A stretch of 64,000 nt of DNA from Burhinus oedicnemus (GCA_008921705.1 VFFE01007601.1:2733419-2797418), one strand, 5' to 3'. Counted from the first letter of the stretch, positions 1 to 33,377 are shown. Numbers and translations are program-made. The notes: a model not told the origin generated them from the sequence alone.

Positions 1-3000
1 CTTTTTCGAATACTGGTTTTACTCGTGTCTGCTTTTGTGTCCTTCTCTTGCCTGCCAGTTGTGAGGTCTACATCCCTGTTACCCAAGCGAATGTTGTCGG
101 TGTTTTCCTTCTTGATTGTTCTGCATGTAATTGAGATTCCACTAGCAGCATTTAGATGATGTCATTGCATCATTTTAACAGTGTTTTTCTTGGCTGCAAG
201 TTTGATTTTCTTGGCATCGCAGTTAGGGCATCTTTGCAGACGCGTGCGCTTGCTAGCTGCACGCTCCCTTTCCCCTTCTGTGCACCTTGCGCTCGCCTCT
301 GCAAATCCAACCTGCAAAGTACTTATTTTGCAATTCTTTCCTTGCTTTTTCACAACGCCTAACGCAATTTCTCTTCTCCTTTAATTTTCATACGTCAGTA
401 GTTTTCTTGGATTAAAGCTGTCTTTATACTGCATGAAATCTTCAAAGTTTTCTTTTTGGAAGAGCCAGGCAAGGATCAGGAACAATTCGTGCTGGTTCTG
501 CACAGGAAAAACCTCCTGGTACCCAAGTGCTTCTGCTCTAACCTTCGCACAGGACAACACAGGGATAGGGACAGGAAAACAGGACCATTAAGAAATGATG
601 ATGCAGCATTACCCAGCGTGAGAGACCTGCTTCCTTGGCACTAACCATTTTCAGACCTTTTTCAGCAGCCGTGCAAAGGGATTTCAAAGGAACTGTGAAG
701 GATAACTAGGTACTTTGGAGTGTTTTTCATCGCTGCATCCGCAGCTCTTCTGTCACATTTTGCTTGTCCTTCTCTGGATGAGCACCTTCCCAACAAAATG
801 GATTGAGGATTGTGTTTTTCCCTGGGCTCTTTAGCAAAGCCCGTTCCTTACTCGCAGTTTTGCTTTCCAGGTGTCTCCAGCTTCCCACAACATTGGTGCA
901 GGGCTCTTGGTGGATTCACTCAAATCCTCACATTTATCATCCCCGATACTATTAGAACACAATCTTCCCTTTCTTGTAAGAGCTGACAGTCAATCAGACA
1001 TGTATGGTTTGCCAGTACAGAGTTGTCTGTTTTCTTATATCACCAATTATATTTCTTGCCGGTGCTTTTTTGTTAAACAAAACCAAAGCAATTGCTCCCC
1101 AGCACCAATTTTTTTCTCCTTTAAACCGATCAGAAATCCTATAAAGGCACTGAGCTAGAGTCTGCGTCTTCCTTTTCTCCCCCCCTGCCCGTATATTGCT
1201 ATTTCTGTGCTCTCTGCTCTGGGACTCCCGGCTCTCAGCTGCCACAGTCCCAGCAAGCCCAGTGCCGGCTCCCAGGATAGCTGGAGGCAAGCGTGGTATG
1301 TGCCGTGCTTCCCACCACACACAGCAAATTCACCAAACTCTAGGCCTCCAGGAACCTAGTAGCCAACTAGAAACACAAGCAATGTGCTGCCCGCACGACT
1401 TCTTGTCATAAGATATAGGAAGAAATGGGAAAAAAAACCGGGCCTGGTGAGAAAGCGGTGCCGGGAGGGCAAGGCTTGACTCAGGGGACGGTCCCTGCGC
1501 TGCCGCCGTGGCCCAAATGCTCTGTGAGTCATCACGAAGCTGGGTGAGGTCTCTGGCAGGGGCTGCATCTCTGGATCCCGCACAGGCAGCAAAGTCCCAG
1601 AAGCATGGAGAAGAAAGAGGGGAAGGGAAAATTGATGGGACTGGGAGCCAACACGAAGCCCAGCGCAGACAGACGCTTCCCAAAAGGAACCTCCAAAGTA
1701 AATACAGTTGTGCAAGCCATTTCTGTGCCACATTGGCAAAGAGAGCCAGACTTTTCTGTTTCTTTTTCATATATATCCACTCAAAAGTGCATGTTTTGGA
1801 TGCCCCAGGGTTGAACAAGGAGAAGTTAAGATCATGCTGTCAGCTGTGCTCCAGGTCTGGGCTTGCGGCACCCAGAGTTCCTTCAGCAGCGGAGAAGAGA
1901 GGCTGTGGCACTCCAAAAGCAAATGGGGTTTGCTCTTGTGCCAAGGTGGCCTTTCTAAAAAAAATATTTCTTATTTTCCCCCCAGTCTCTTAGCTTTTCA
2001 CGAGCTAGCTGGTTCCCAGCCCCTTCCTCTCCCCTGTACATTGATTTTAAGCCTTTTCCACGTGCTGCGGACAGGCAGCTCCCCCCAGCCCGAGGAGCCC
2101 GGAGGAGCCGCACACTGGGCAGGGGGAAGCACACATGGGGGCTGCTCCCACCACTTCTTCTCGGTGTTTGTGCACACCTGACATTTTCCTGAAACTGTAA
2201 TTAATTGCGCCCAGCCCAAGCTTGCCTTCTTCTGAAACGCACCAAGGACACAAAAGCAAACTGAACCATGGTGGGTTTTATCTTTTTTTAAGCATGATGT
2301 TTTCAGAAATAAAGTCTTTGTTCAGGCCAGCCTCAATGTGTGACAGATCAGCTCAATTCCTCAATTCATGGACAAATTGCAGGTGGGAAAGTCGCACAAA
2401 TGACAGGTACATTGCAGGGTCTGCTTCACCTTCCTGACAGATCAAACTAGGTTTTCTAGTTGCCTTTGTGGCCTCAGCTAACAAAGCCAGGTCTGGTCTC
2501 TCTCCGGGGCAGACTGGCTCCTTTTCCAGTCCTGTCTTGACTACTTTGGCTGACTTTGTCCCTGCTCAAAGGTGGGCCCTAGCTGACGAGCCAGCAGGTT
2601 GGTAAGGGAACAGGAGGTCCTTCAACGTCCCTGTGCTGTTGCATGTATCAGGTCCCTGGTGGCCAGAAGACTGAAAAATCAAAGGAACCATCTCATGTTG
2701 GAAAACGCATGAATTTTTCATCTTAATACATCTATGAGGGACCAGGACCCCAGCTGACCTCACTGGGGGCCGTGTCTGAGACGGGCTCCTCGCTGATGAC
2801 AGGGCACCCGCACAGAGGATGGTGGCCGGCTGGGAGCTGCTCCTCCGTGCCCTGGTCCAGCACGGTGGGGACAGGGTGCCAGCGCAGGAGCCTGTGAGGC
2901 TGCTCTGAGTCACCCTTTGGAAGGGCCTCGCTTCCTTGCTCTCCGATCCAAGGCTGCTTTCTTGGCAGAAGCCTCCCCCAGCAGTCGGTGCTGCTTTGAG

Positions 3001-4577
3001 TTGGGAGGGTTGGTTGGTTTGGGTTTTTTCCAGTGTTTGCTCTGATACACAATTAATTAAACATAAGTGCCTCCATTTATTACTCTCTAGAGAAACACCG
3101 CTGGCTTGCGTGCTCTGGCCTTTGGGGACGTTTCTATTGTTTCAGCTACCGCCAAAGCCAAGGAAAGCTAAATCACGCTCTCCTTCAGTGCGATGGGAGG
3201 CAGCTCGCCCACCACCGTGCCTGAGCATGGCTTGCAGTTGCCTAAACATTGTCTTTAATGAGAGACACGCTGCAGAGGATTTGGCATGACAAGGTGACCA
3301 CTACCAGCAAGGTCTGGGCTCCGTCACCAAGCCGAGCAAGGTCAAATCAGTTTGAAATAGTTGACTGGTCTTTCACCGTCAACAAGCAGCCTTGGAAGAT
3401 TGCAAGGAAAGTCTGAGAGAGGGAAATGGTTTGACGCAATTCAGGTAACAAAAAAATGTAATCTGCGAGCCTTGTGCTCCAGGCTTACTGCCAAATCTGT
3501 CACATCTCTTTTCCAAGGGCTTCACCTGCCTTAGGAGTGAAGGTAACTTAATCCAAGCCATGTTTTGTCAGGTCCTGGTTTAGAGGTGCCAGCATGGTAG
3601 TCATTCCCTACCGGCAGCCCATCTCAGTGCATTTGGTATCAGGGTTGCATGGCCCAAAAAACCCCATGAGGGCCTCGCAGCATGGTATCCAGGGCCACAG
3701 ATACCTGGATCGATGGCTGCTCATTTCACCAGATTGGTTTACGAAGCAGAGACTTTCCTCCACCAGTCCTTGCTGAAGGAAAACACCTGCTTGGCTCCGG
3801 CTGGATCTTTCTAGAGCCCAGAAATGTCTGACTAAGTCAAATGAAACAAGGGGCTGTGGATGCTGGGGGAGGCTTACCTGGAGCCGTGCAGGGGTTTCGC
3901 TGCCAGCCACCCTGCCTCGCTTGAGGAGCTCTGTCTCCTCAGCATGGAGGACGTGGGAGCTGCACAACCACCTCCGACACGCTGCAGGTCACAGCACGGT
4001 ATTGCCAGGGAAAACACATACTCCTTGCTTTGCCTCAAAAGGCTGAGCAGTGACCGGCAGTGGGTCGGGAGCTGCTTGAACAGCCGAATAACTGCACAGC
4101 TTGGGAGCAGGGGCACAGTAGTGGGCAATAACCTCACCCCTGGGCCGGTCCTGTCTCCATCCCCAGTGCAGTGGAGTCCTGTCCCCTACACAAGCCATCC
4201 CTGCTGGTTGATTGATCCGTAGGGCCAGATCAGACACATGGCAAGGGGAAGGGACGAGGGAAAGGGCATCGTGAGCCCGGTTGCCAGGAGCCTGTGTCAT
4301 TCCCAACACTAAACCCATGACAAGCTGATTGTTTCGATTCCTCACTTCAGCTTATAGCTGAAGATCCCTTCTTCAGAAGGATGAAACATTTTCCAGAGTC
4401 CATCTAATCAACATTTCTCTGATAATATCATTAGTTAGGTGAAGCCAGACCAGCTGATTAGTACAAGCCACTTACAGCATTAACAGGTCACAGCTCTGAG
4501 CCCAAGTTCGGTGTTTTTCAACCTCTTTGACTTGCCAAAGTTCCCAGGGAATGTGCAGACCCATGAAACAGGTTTAG
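1..4577. other. Intergenic DNA without a recognisable gene
   Basis: Both strands were read here. Open frames are short, lack splice-flanked conserved segments and match no family I recognise. The first 4 kb is somewhat richer in G+C than the gene introns that follow. In other amniotes ADRB1 lies on this side of CCDC186, but nothing here reads as its coding sequence, and I cannot tell whether any of it is a distal UTR. Confidence 0.6.
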
Positions 4578-4582
4578 GCTGC

Positions 4583-5233
4583 TGTCCTGGTTCAAGCGAC
4601 ACGGGACTAATTTGTCTTCTAATACTTGGGAAAGATACACTTTTAGAAGATTCTAGTGTCTGAATTTGTGAAAGTATTTACCTTATAGCCAGCTATGGTG
4701 TGTGGGTGTCAAGGTCTCCGTGTTTTCAGGCTAGCCAGGTGCAGGGATGAGGAGGAGCAAGACCTGAGCACTTGCCCCAAGCTGGCCAACAGGATTATTT
4801 CATACTATGAACATCACATTCAATATAAATCAGAAAGTTTGCTGAGGAGGGGAGCTCTCCCTTGATAGCAGCAATCCAGAGAACTCCTTGCCCCAGTGCC
4901 GGACCCCTGAGCCCTTCTCTTCCTCCCAAAGCCGTAGTGCTCGTAGTGTCCAGCATTTACTGTCCACTGCTGGGAGGGCACAGCTTTCTACTGATACAGC
5001 TGGCCAAGTATAATCCTTGTATATTTTTAGATTGGTATTGGGATCACTGTTGCTTCTTTAGTGTTATTACTGTTAATTATTTAGTTTTATTCTATTAAAT
5101 CTGTTTATATTTCAACCCCTGGGTTTCCTGGTTTTCTTCCAGATTTCCACTTCCTGGGTGGGGAGGGGGCATCGGGTGATAGAGTAATTGTCTAAATGAC
5201 AATAAATTGTTGCGGGTTTCTCAAACCATAACA
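4583..5233 (+). mobile_element. Solo LTR of an avian endogenous retrovirus with 5-bp target duplication
   Basis: The element begins TGTCCTGGTTCAAG and ends CATAACA, giving the 5'-TG...CA-3' ends of a retroviral LTR. It is bracketed by a perfect direct repeat GCTGC at 4578-4582 and 5234-5238. Inside are a TATA-like AATATAAAT near 4821, an ATTAAA at about 5092 and an AATAAA near 5201. The opening and closing segments resemble LTR families common in birds (ERVL-type by memory of the family, not by search). There is no internal viral sequence, so this is a solo LTR left by LTR-LTR recombination. Orientation is plus, from the TATA and poly(A) order. Confidence 0.8.
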
Positions 5234-5238
5234 GCTGC

Positions 5239-7660
5239 CCAGTGCTAAGCTTGGTTTTTTTCAGCCCGTGACTTGGTCATACGCTGCTTTTATCCACAAG
5301 TGTTGGTATGAGGGATCCTCACCTTCTTCCTCTCCCCTGTGCCAGGCACTGACTGGAGTTAAAATACTTTCAGATCTAATCAGAGTATTTTTAACAAGCT
5401 GCTTTCAAAGCGCAGCCTCACAAACCCCTTCTGTCAGGTTGCAGACCACAGCTTGAAAAAACATTGCCCTGCATTCGCACCTTGCTCCAAGCCGTCTCCG
5501 TCTTCAGAGGCAGCACCGGATCCTGCATAACCGCAGGTTGGCTGGCCCGGCGCAGCCTTTAAGGACGCACCAGCCACACGGAAGGAAATGGTTGTGCCTG
5601 CTAGGCTGGGCTCACCTACCTTGTGTCAAACACCAGCCTTTCAGTTAGAGCTCACAGACTTTGCGTTTCATTTGCTTTTCCTTATTCCACACACGTGGGT
5701 TTATTTTATAAAAAGCAGCTTCCTAAGAAGCCCGTAGGCGTTCAGACCAGAATGGGCTCAGCCTTTTAGTCAGCACGGTGCTCCACTCGAGGCGTTACAG
5801 CAGCCCCGCTGAGATCAGTGGGCACGTGGGACAGAGCCCCACAGAACCTGAAGGCCAGAGGATTTCCTGACTATAGGGCAGCCACCGGAGCAGAACAGCA
5901 ACAAACACATCTAATGGCGTATTTACACACAGTAGATGAGAACAAGTTGTTTGGCAGCACTCTTCTACTGCGACAGTTACATTTATGCATGCAAAAATCT
6001 TGCAAAATCTAGCACAGACCCACTGTGGTTTAATGCAAAATAGCCTAAAAACAACCGCAACAACAAAAACCCGACCATACCTCTGTATTTAAAAAACCCT
6101 TCCGACAGGGTAAGGAGGGAGAGAAAAATAGCAGCGCTGATTTCCTCTTTCGCAGTCAGCTAGACAAGTAAACTGCTAGCACTGGGTTCTGTGTTTATGG
6201 CCCAGCAGCTCCAGTATCAGACAGGCTTGCTTCAGGACCGAGCGCTTCACACGACTGTGCCGTGAGAACCCTTCCTCTGCGCAGAGTTGTGCTGTGTCAG
6301 CCTGAGATACAGAGCTATCTGTAAAACGGGGGCGAGAAGTTGTTCACCGAGCGTCTACTTGCAAATACCACCAAAGCCAAAATTAGTATTTGAGGAAGTC
6401 AAGCTTCAGGCTGTTGTTTCCCAAAGAGCAGCGCCAAATACTTGGGGAGCACAAATATATCTTGATTTTTGGTCATATCTGTCACCAAGAGCTGTACCTG
6501 CTACCAGTGGAAAAGGCTGGAAAAAAAAAAAATGGTCAACTGCAAAACAATTCCAGCAAAGGGTCACACAGGTAACAGTAACAAGAAAACTTACCGGGAG
6601 CCCTCACCTTGATCCTGGGAAGCTAGTGGTACTTTGCCATTAAATTTCAACTGAAACAGGACACCTCCTTCTCTCACTTAAGGTACTCTGGGAGATACTA
6701 GAATAAACTCCATAAATTATCCCCTTCATGGTATTCCTTTCTCCCTTTTTCTGTCTCCCTACAATCAGGCTGCAAGGGCAGGACAGGCTATACAAATCTG
6801 ATTCCCAGTTTTTTAACATAAGCATAGCCACAATGAACAGCCAGCAACCTGACAGCATCCGGCATCACTTTTATATTTTAAAAACAATAATATCATGGCT
6901 AAAAACCAGACTACTTTAGGTCTCTGCTAGGGAATAAGTAAACTGGAGCAGCAAGTACTGTCCCAAATGTGGAGCTGTGGTCAAGGAAACCAGCCCTTGC
7001 TACTGGGACAGTGGGATGGTTAAATTCACGTGATACAAGGGAAAAGAGAACTCCGGCATCAAGGCTGGGGTTGGCAGCAGCTCACAGCAGTACTTAATTG
7101 CAGCACACCTATCACCTGTCCTTAGGATGGAAAAGTCTCACCCATTTCCAAGAGATGAATGAAGTACAGTATGAAAGCCGTGCAGCCCTATTTTCCCCGG
7201 CTTTGCTGTTATGACAGCGCTGCAGTACCAGAGCTACGCGGCGAGATGCACTGCCACCTCTTGTTTAGATAGTGCAACAGAAAAGTACGGGCTGGCAGCA
7301 AGCAGCACCCTGCCAAGCTGTGGGCACCAGCAATGCCTCCCACTGCAGATCCTATTGTATCCTTATATACAGTTACAGCCACTTGAGGGGAAACAAGAAG
7401 GGGCTTTTACAGTGCCCTCCCAAGCTGGCAAGAACAGTTTGCTGGCAATTAAGCTGCTTTTAACCCCAAGTACTTGATCACAAGCATCACGAGGACATTT
7501 CTGCACCGTGGGAAGGGGAGGTTCCCACTCACTAAAGATGACCACCCAACATGGAGCACCCTGCTGCCGCCGCCACCAGCCTTCATGGAGAGCTATCAAC
7601 ACAATCCAGAGTTAGGCAGCAGTAAACCAGCAGTGGTACAAAACACAGACCCAAACCAGA
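5239..7660. other. Intergenic DNA downstream of CCDC186
   Basis: Nothing beyond short chance open frames is seen between the solo LTR and the 3' end of CCDC186. A GT-rich stretch on the minus strand at about 7625-7670 belongs to the CCDC186 polyadenylation site rather than to a separate feature. Confidence 0.55.
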
Positions 7661-7678
7661 CTTTCACACATTTGTATG

Positions 7679-7684
7679 TTTATT
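7679..7684 (-). terminator. CCDC186: Distal polyadenylation signal of CCDC186
   Basis: The minus strand reads AATAAA here. It is followed at 7625-7670 by a GT-rich stretch (TGTGTG..., GGTTTGGGTCTGTG) suited to a downstream cleavage element. This is the best candidate for the end of the main transcript, with cleavage near 7660. Confidence 0.6.
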
Positions 7685-10600
7685 ATTTCAAAGTACAATA
7701 TATACATAATGTATAGTGATATCTTCAAAAACTTTATACAGAAACAGTTATCTACAAAATTAAATCAACAGATGTTCTTTGTATATCCAGACCACGTACA
7801 TACATATATTGGAAGATTCAACATAGTTTCAGTTAGAACACGAAAACGGGAAGGAAGCCCCCATCCATCTTGGAAAAGCTCCAAATACCAGCCAGCTCCC
7901 TCTGTAACGCAGCCACCTGCCCTTCGACAGGTTTCAGTTCGATGTGGAGACACGGTAAATCTGATTTCTAGTGCCACCTACTGCTGACATTTACCATCAC
8001 GGCTGTTTCCATCGACAGTGGGAAGGGTGAAGGCCCATTCGGAACGGCCTTGTTCCCTGAACCCCTTCCTAGATGCGGGTCTCTGCAGCATATGGGGCAC
8101 TCAGCTTTACACTCGATTCAGTGGAAGCCAGAAATCTGATTTTTTTTTTAATATTTATTTTTAGTTATGAACCAAAATATTGTAATGAAAAATACTTCAA
8201 GAGAGTAACTTCAGTTTTTAGTAGCTGGAGATACTGCAGGTGTTGCCAGCAACAAGTGAAGATAATGAAAACATTATCTCAGGAACAAATCAATCTCCAC
8301 TGTTTTCTGGAGACTAAAAAAATATTGCACAAGTCTATGTGGCAGAAAGCCAGCAATTTCTGTAGCATAAATTGGTATTCTTCAGTTCAGATGGTCTGGC
8401 TTTAGACAACGACAGTGCTCGATTTTACAAAGGGTGGAAAAGCATAGGCAGCTTTCCTGTAGGGCCTCTAACAACATCTGGATGTGCAATGTCTGAATTA
8501 AAAGAGCACCCTGAGTATTTAAGAAACAGATGTTTAAGCCTGTAGGACACAACTAGCTACAAGCTTGGAGTTTTCAAAAGCAGCCTGTAGCAATTACATG
8601 TCTAAGGGACATTGAATTTCAGTGACAGGTATGTAGCTAACTGCTCTAGGCTGCCTTCAAAATCAGTTTACCTCTAAAATTCAGTTTATCTGAAGACAGT
8701 TTTCAATGTCAGGTTCATAACATAAAAAGTTTTCAAAACAAGGGTAACTGAACTGGGATTGCTACGCAAGCCTTGCACCCACTCTGCACCAGCTGGTGCT
8801 CACCCGCGTGAACCACCCCACAGAAACACATCTTTTCACGGAAGTGTTCTTGTTATGTGCACCAACAATATTACACTCCTGACAATCCACCCCATGGAAA
8901 CAACAGGCAGGTGGCTTGCCAGCAACATTTTCATGGCTAATACACCCCTGCCTCTCAGGAATGAGCAACATCGTTAAGCAAAGTTACTGGCTGACCCTGT
9001 CATGTATTCATCACATTCTGGGCTTACTGGTTAGGGAGTCGTTTGCCAATGTGCGATCTAGAAATTTCTGTCTCTAATAGGGATGTTTAAAATAACGCCT
9101 GTAGAAAATTACTTTGGTCCATGAAAATACCGTGCACAATAAACAATGTGACATTTTGGCTGCTTTGCGTGTCTCCATAACCAAGAAAAAAAGTCTATGA
9201 AGTTACTAGTGCTACAGAGAGGAAGCAGCATTTCCAGCAGGGCAGGAGGACAGCTAACTAGGTTTCTCAAATAACTTAAAAAGAGAAACAACCATGCCAA
9301 AAAGAAATAAGAATTTCCACAATGTCATTGCACTTAATCCATCTGCACCACACCTCTCCTTCATTCACATTGTACACCTGGAGAACATACATTAAATGAT
9401 TACAATATTAACATGGTATCTAAAATACTGGAGTCATTCAGCTGAATGCCTGAAAATATCCAGAGATCTGGTACGTTAAAGCATGAAAACACAAACATAG
9501 AAGAGCTAAGCTATGTTTTGACATGCAAATTGTTCTAAATTCTTTCAGCAGAGGGTCTAGTTCAGTCACAAACAACTGCTTGTTCACTTCCTGGAACCTG
9601 GTGACAAATCTGCTTCAGCAGAGCCAGGTATTTTCCTCTTCACATCACTTAAGCAACAGTAAAGCAGAGGTAGTCCCATGACTGGACTGGTCCAAATTGC
9701 CCAACACTTCAGATAACCATTGCTCTCAGGAATTAGAAAAATATATGTATAAAACCCCACCCAGATGAAAGGCTCACAGTTTCTACAATGCTCGGTCAGG
9801 TTTTAAGTAATTTGTTTCCATCTTCCCTAGCTAAAGAAATACTTAAACCTCTGACACCGAAGGGACCTGCCATCCAAGACTCTTGAAGCTCTCTGGACCA
9901 CAAACCAGGTCTTGAACCCACAAGGACTTTCAGAGATGCCTATCTTTAAAGTAAAAAGCAAGTGTCACTGTCTTGAATCAAACTACTCAAACCAAATCAG
10001 GCCCTTTTGCTCAATTTGGTTCATTACAAAGCTCAAGTGACTCAGTGGCACCTGAAAATGGAATGCACACCCCTAAGTCACCTACATGCTTTCATAAATT
10101 ATCCTCTGGTGTGCTGCTGGATTCAGGCCCCTTGTTTTGTGTATGATGCAAATGGTGCTTGCAGCAAGATAAATTTCCCCCTCTTCCCCCAAGTATCCTT
10201 TCTAATTAAAATAGCTAAAGCATTGCTATCGTGAATGTACACTGAATCTTTTTTCATGATAACAGGAAGTTCAATTATTTAATAAAAACCCAAAGTATAT
10301 ACTTACACTGATCTGGTCAATTCATTTTGATAGATACAGATATCTATGCATTTACAGTGCTGGAATAGAGACAGTTCAGAACATTGTAACTAACCAGAAT
10401 CTTGGCACCTTGCTACTCTTCCTCCATCACGCTGTCAGCCACTGAAGGACTAAGAAAAAGTTCTCAGTTCGTGCCATTTTGACCAACTAATTCTTCTCAC
10501 CAGTAAAATTAAGGAGTCACGCAGATTTCTGTGCCACTTTCACAGTCCAACCAATAGATTAAAATCCCATTTAGATATATTTCCCATTTCTTACCATTAC

Positions 10601-11153
10601 TTTCACTGGCTGGTCTAGCAGTCAATGAGAAAATTTAGTTTGCTTCCATTTGTCTTTGAAAACAGATGCAATCACAATGTCTACCTGTACATACACACCA
10701 ATGGGCAGTTAAAACTCCTACTTTTTAAATGCTGTTAGTTATGCAGAATGCTAGAGAACTTTATTAACCAATTGTCCGATATCAGACTTCTTTAGATCCA
10801 TATATCTAAAGATCAAGGGTTTACAGGATTTGTTGAATTGACATTTGTTTCAATTACACATACCCAACAATTGAATCAGAAAGTTTCTTAATCCCTTAGT
10901 TTTACTGTTGGTTCACTTCTTTTGAATAAAAAACCCGACCAGTTCAGTGTTAATCTAAAGCCGAAAATATGCACTATCATGGCCACCACTTAAACCCCAA
11001 AATTTTGTGACAAAGCATTTTTCAATGCGTATGTCAAAAATGCTTAATCAACCTAAATATCAGAAATAATATGCAAGAAAGGAAGTAATGTCTGAAAGCC
11101 CTTAAAGCTCAGTAACGCTGGATATGTTCAACAGCAACTAAGACATAATTGGT

Positions 11154-11159
11154 TTTATT
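11154..11159 (-). terminator. CCDC186: Candidate proximal polyadenylation signal of CCDC186
   Basis: The minus strand reads AATAAA about 370 nt after the stop codon. Use of this site would give a short 3' UTR. The hexamer is common in AT-rich DNA, so it is only a candidate. Confidence 0.3.
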
Positions 11160-11531
11160 TTTTCAAGCTCCATCATTAAGAGACTGATTAATTACACAGT
11201 GCAGAAATTAAAATCTCACTGCAACTCACTCAAAACATAGTATGCACTGCAAAGCATCTGTATGTCATTTCAAATGAAAGTTTAATCTAAATGTAGTGTG
11301 TAGTAAAATTCAGCAACACCTCAGGCTGGCATTGGGTAGACAGAACCACGTTGATGCTGAACCCTGTAGATTTCTCACACGAGTAAGCCTGTATGGTTAA
11401 AGGCTGTATATGCAAAATACCAGACGCTTGCGCTGGCAGGCAATCAAATTTCAGGAAAAATGTAAAAAACAGTGGTCTGTAGCACCTGCCTTTTCTGCAT
11501 CTTCATGTTGATTATTCCATAAAAGTTTTAG

Positions 11532-31250
<19,719 letters not shown>

Positions 31251-32717
31251 TTTCCTTTGGAAATCTAGAAGTAGAATTCACAGTACACAACATATTATAT
31301 TCAAAATCAAAATTAAAAGAGATTGAGCGAGGGGAAAGAAAGGCCACTGGAAAGTAAAATTCAAACGGCAAAAATATTCAGATACCTGTTATGCACAGTT
31401 TGCTGATTTTTCAGCCTAACTTTTAAATAAATGCTCCAGTAAAAGTTTTTCTAAGAGAAGATGAGAAATCAAGGATAGCAAACAGGAAGTAGTGGGACAT
31501 AAATGCCAAGACAATTAAAAAAGCAGAGCTATTTACAATTAATAATTCTATGACTTAAATCCAAAAAAAGTCCCAGTCATCACCTCTGAAAAACAATCAG
31601 ACATTAAAGAATAAACCGAAAATCTAGAGCCTTACAGCTTTCATTTTCCTATACCCTACTTGGAAGCAGCAATATACCTTGACCTACTCGTTTTTACAAC
31701 ATAGAGTGACTCCCTCACATCCAGCCAGAATGTACAGCTTCCTTACTGTCACGTCCTCACACGCCACCCATACAGCAAACTGCACCTGCACCCAGCAACC
31801 TAAAGCAAGGAAGCGGCTGGGGAGGATGGGGGTGAGAGTCTCTTTTCCCATCTGCTTTCAAGCAGTCAAAATCCCTTACTGGAAGAGCACAGATGGCCTG
31901 CGGCAGATTTGCTCTCTGAAGAAGTAGCTTGCAGAGCAAACATTTGGTGAGTTGAAAAGCTATGTAGAAAGCGTTCTTCTAGAAGGACACCATATTGAGA
32001 TCCAAATAGCCAGAACACTTATGGAAGAGCCTGGGTATAATGGTGTATCTTCTTTTTCAGGAATCCAGGGTGGTCAGGTGTCTGGAAAGATTGCTGTCAT
32101 TTTTAGCAAGCACAAGAAACCCTTATCATATCATTTCCATTAGGAGAAATTCATCACAGCAGTCATAACTTTTAGAAGCAACCCTATCCCCGATACTGAA
32201 TAAATTAGACTATTTAGTAACAGGGCAAATTTTTTGCTTATAAATTCAACTCTGCTAGTCCGATAATTATCTCAAAGAAAGCAGTAACCTTGCCATCTTG
32301 CAACACCAAGCTTGTTTTCACACTTGCTTTCTCATTTGTTTAGCTTTGTCTTACACAGTGACACAGCCCGAGTCATTCAGCTACATGCTCCAGGCCCTGC
32401 ACTTAGACTCAGTCTGAAAGGAAACCCTTTGTGCTGCTGGGCTCCACTCCTTCAGAGTCCTGCCTTATTAACCAACACTTAGTACCGAGGCTTACATTGT
32501 TAGAACAGAAGGATACATGAATCCCATTAGGTCTGTAACTAATTGCTACCACTATGACCTTTCACTATTATGTATAAAAAAAAAAAATCAGATAAGGAAA
32601 AAAAGCAGCCGCCTCAGGCCAGCTGTTTCTACAAGGAAACATCATCAAATGAAAAACCTACCACTAGTATCTGAAACCAACTGTTGGGCTACAACTGCCA
32701 GTTAATCAACAAGATGA

Positions 32718-33377
32718 AACCATGGTGGATGAAAAGCTGGACATGAGCTGGGCAACATGCACTCGCAGGCCAGAAGGCCCTGGGCTGCATCAGAAGCAGC
32801 ATGGCCAACAGGTCAAGGAAGGTGATTCTGCCCCTCTGCTCTGCTCTGGTGAGACCCCACCTGGAGTACTGCGTCCAGTGCTGGAGCCCTCAGCACAGGA
32901 AAGACATGGACCTCTTGGAGCGGGACCAGAAGAAGGCCACAAAAATAAGAGGGATGGAGCACCTCTCCTATAAGGACAGGCTGAGAAAGTTGGGGCTATT
33001 CAGCCTGGAGAAGAGAAAGCTCCAGGGAGACCTTATTGCGGCCTTTCAGTACTTAAGGGCTTATAAGAAAGATAGGGACAAACTTTTTAGCAGTGTCTGT
33101 TGTGATAAGACAAGGGGTAATGGTTTTAACCTAAAAGAAGGTAGATTTAGACTAGATATAAGGAAGAAATTTTATTACAATGAGGATGGTGAAACACTGG
33201 CCCAGGTTGCCCAGAGAGGCAGTAGATGCCCCATCCCTAGACACATTCAAGGTCAGGCTGGACAGGGCTCTGAGCAACCTGATCTAGTTGAAGATGTCCC
33301 TGCTCACTGCAGGGAGGCTGGAATAGATGACCTTTAAAGGCCTCTTTCAACCCAAACTATTTTATGATTCTATAAGG
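32718..33377 (+). mobile_element. 5'-truncated CR1 LINE with C-terminal ORF2 remnant
   Basis: This is a CR1 non-LTR retrotransposon 3' end of about 660 bp. Landmarks in order are GGTGGATGAAAAGCTGGACA, TGAGACCCCACCTGGAGTAC, AGGAAAGACATGGACCTC, TAAGGACAGGCTGAGAAAG and TGGAATAGATGACCTTTAAA, and it finishes ATGATTCTATA, the typical CR1 terminal repeat. The frame 32801-33337 covers the C-terminal tail of ORF2 (LLERDQKKATK, LFSLEKRKLQGDLIAAFQYL) before losing register near 33175. The reverse transcriptase and endonuclease domains are absent, so it cannot move by itself. Confidence 0.93.

Larger units (their letters stand above)
7660..11531 (-). other. CCDC186: CCDC186 3' untranslated region
   Basis: Read on the minus strand, about 3.9 kb follow the CCDC186 stop codon before a good distal polyadenylation signal. 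There is no intervening gene and no long open frame with conserved features. The sequence is AT-rich with many ATTTA pentamers, as in long vertebrate 3' UTRs. The extent is inferred from the poly(A) signal and is not proven by a transcript. Confidence 0.6.

Noticed and set aside
1330..1993. Overlapping 127-162 codon frames on both strands near 1.3-2.0 kb
   Set aside because: These have mixed, low-complexity composition, no recognisable domain and mutual overlap on opposite strands. They look like chance frames in moderately GC-rich intergenic DNA.
1..4577. Possible ADRB1 sequence at the left edge, expected from synteny
   Set aside because: No seven-helix receptor coding sequence or other recognisable part of ADRB1 is present. 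Synteny alone is not evidence for a feature here.
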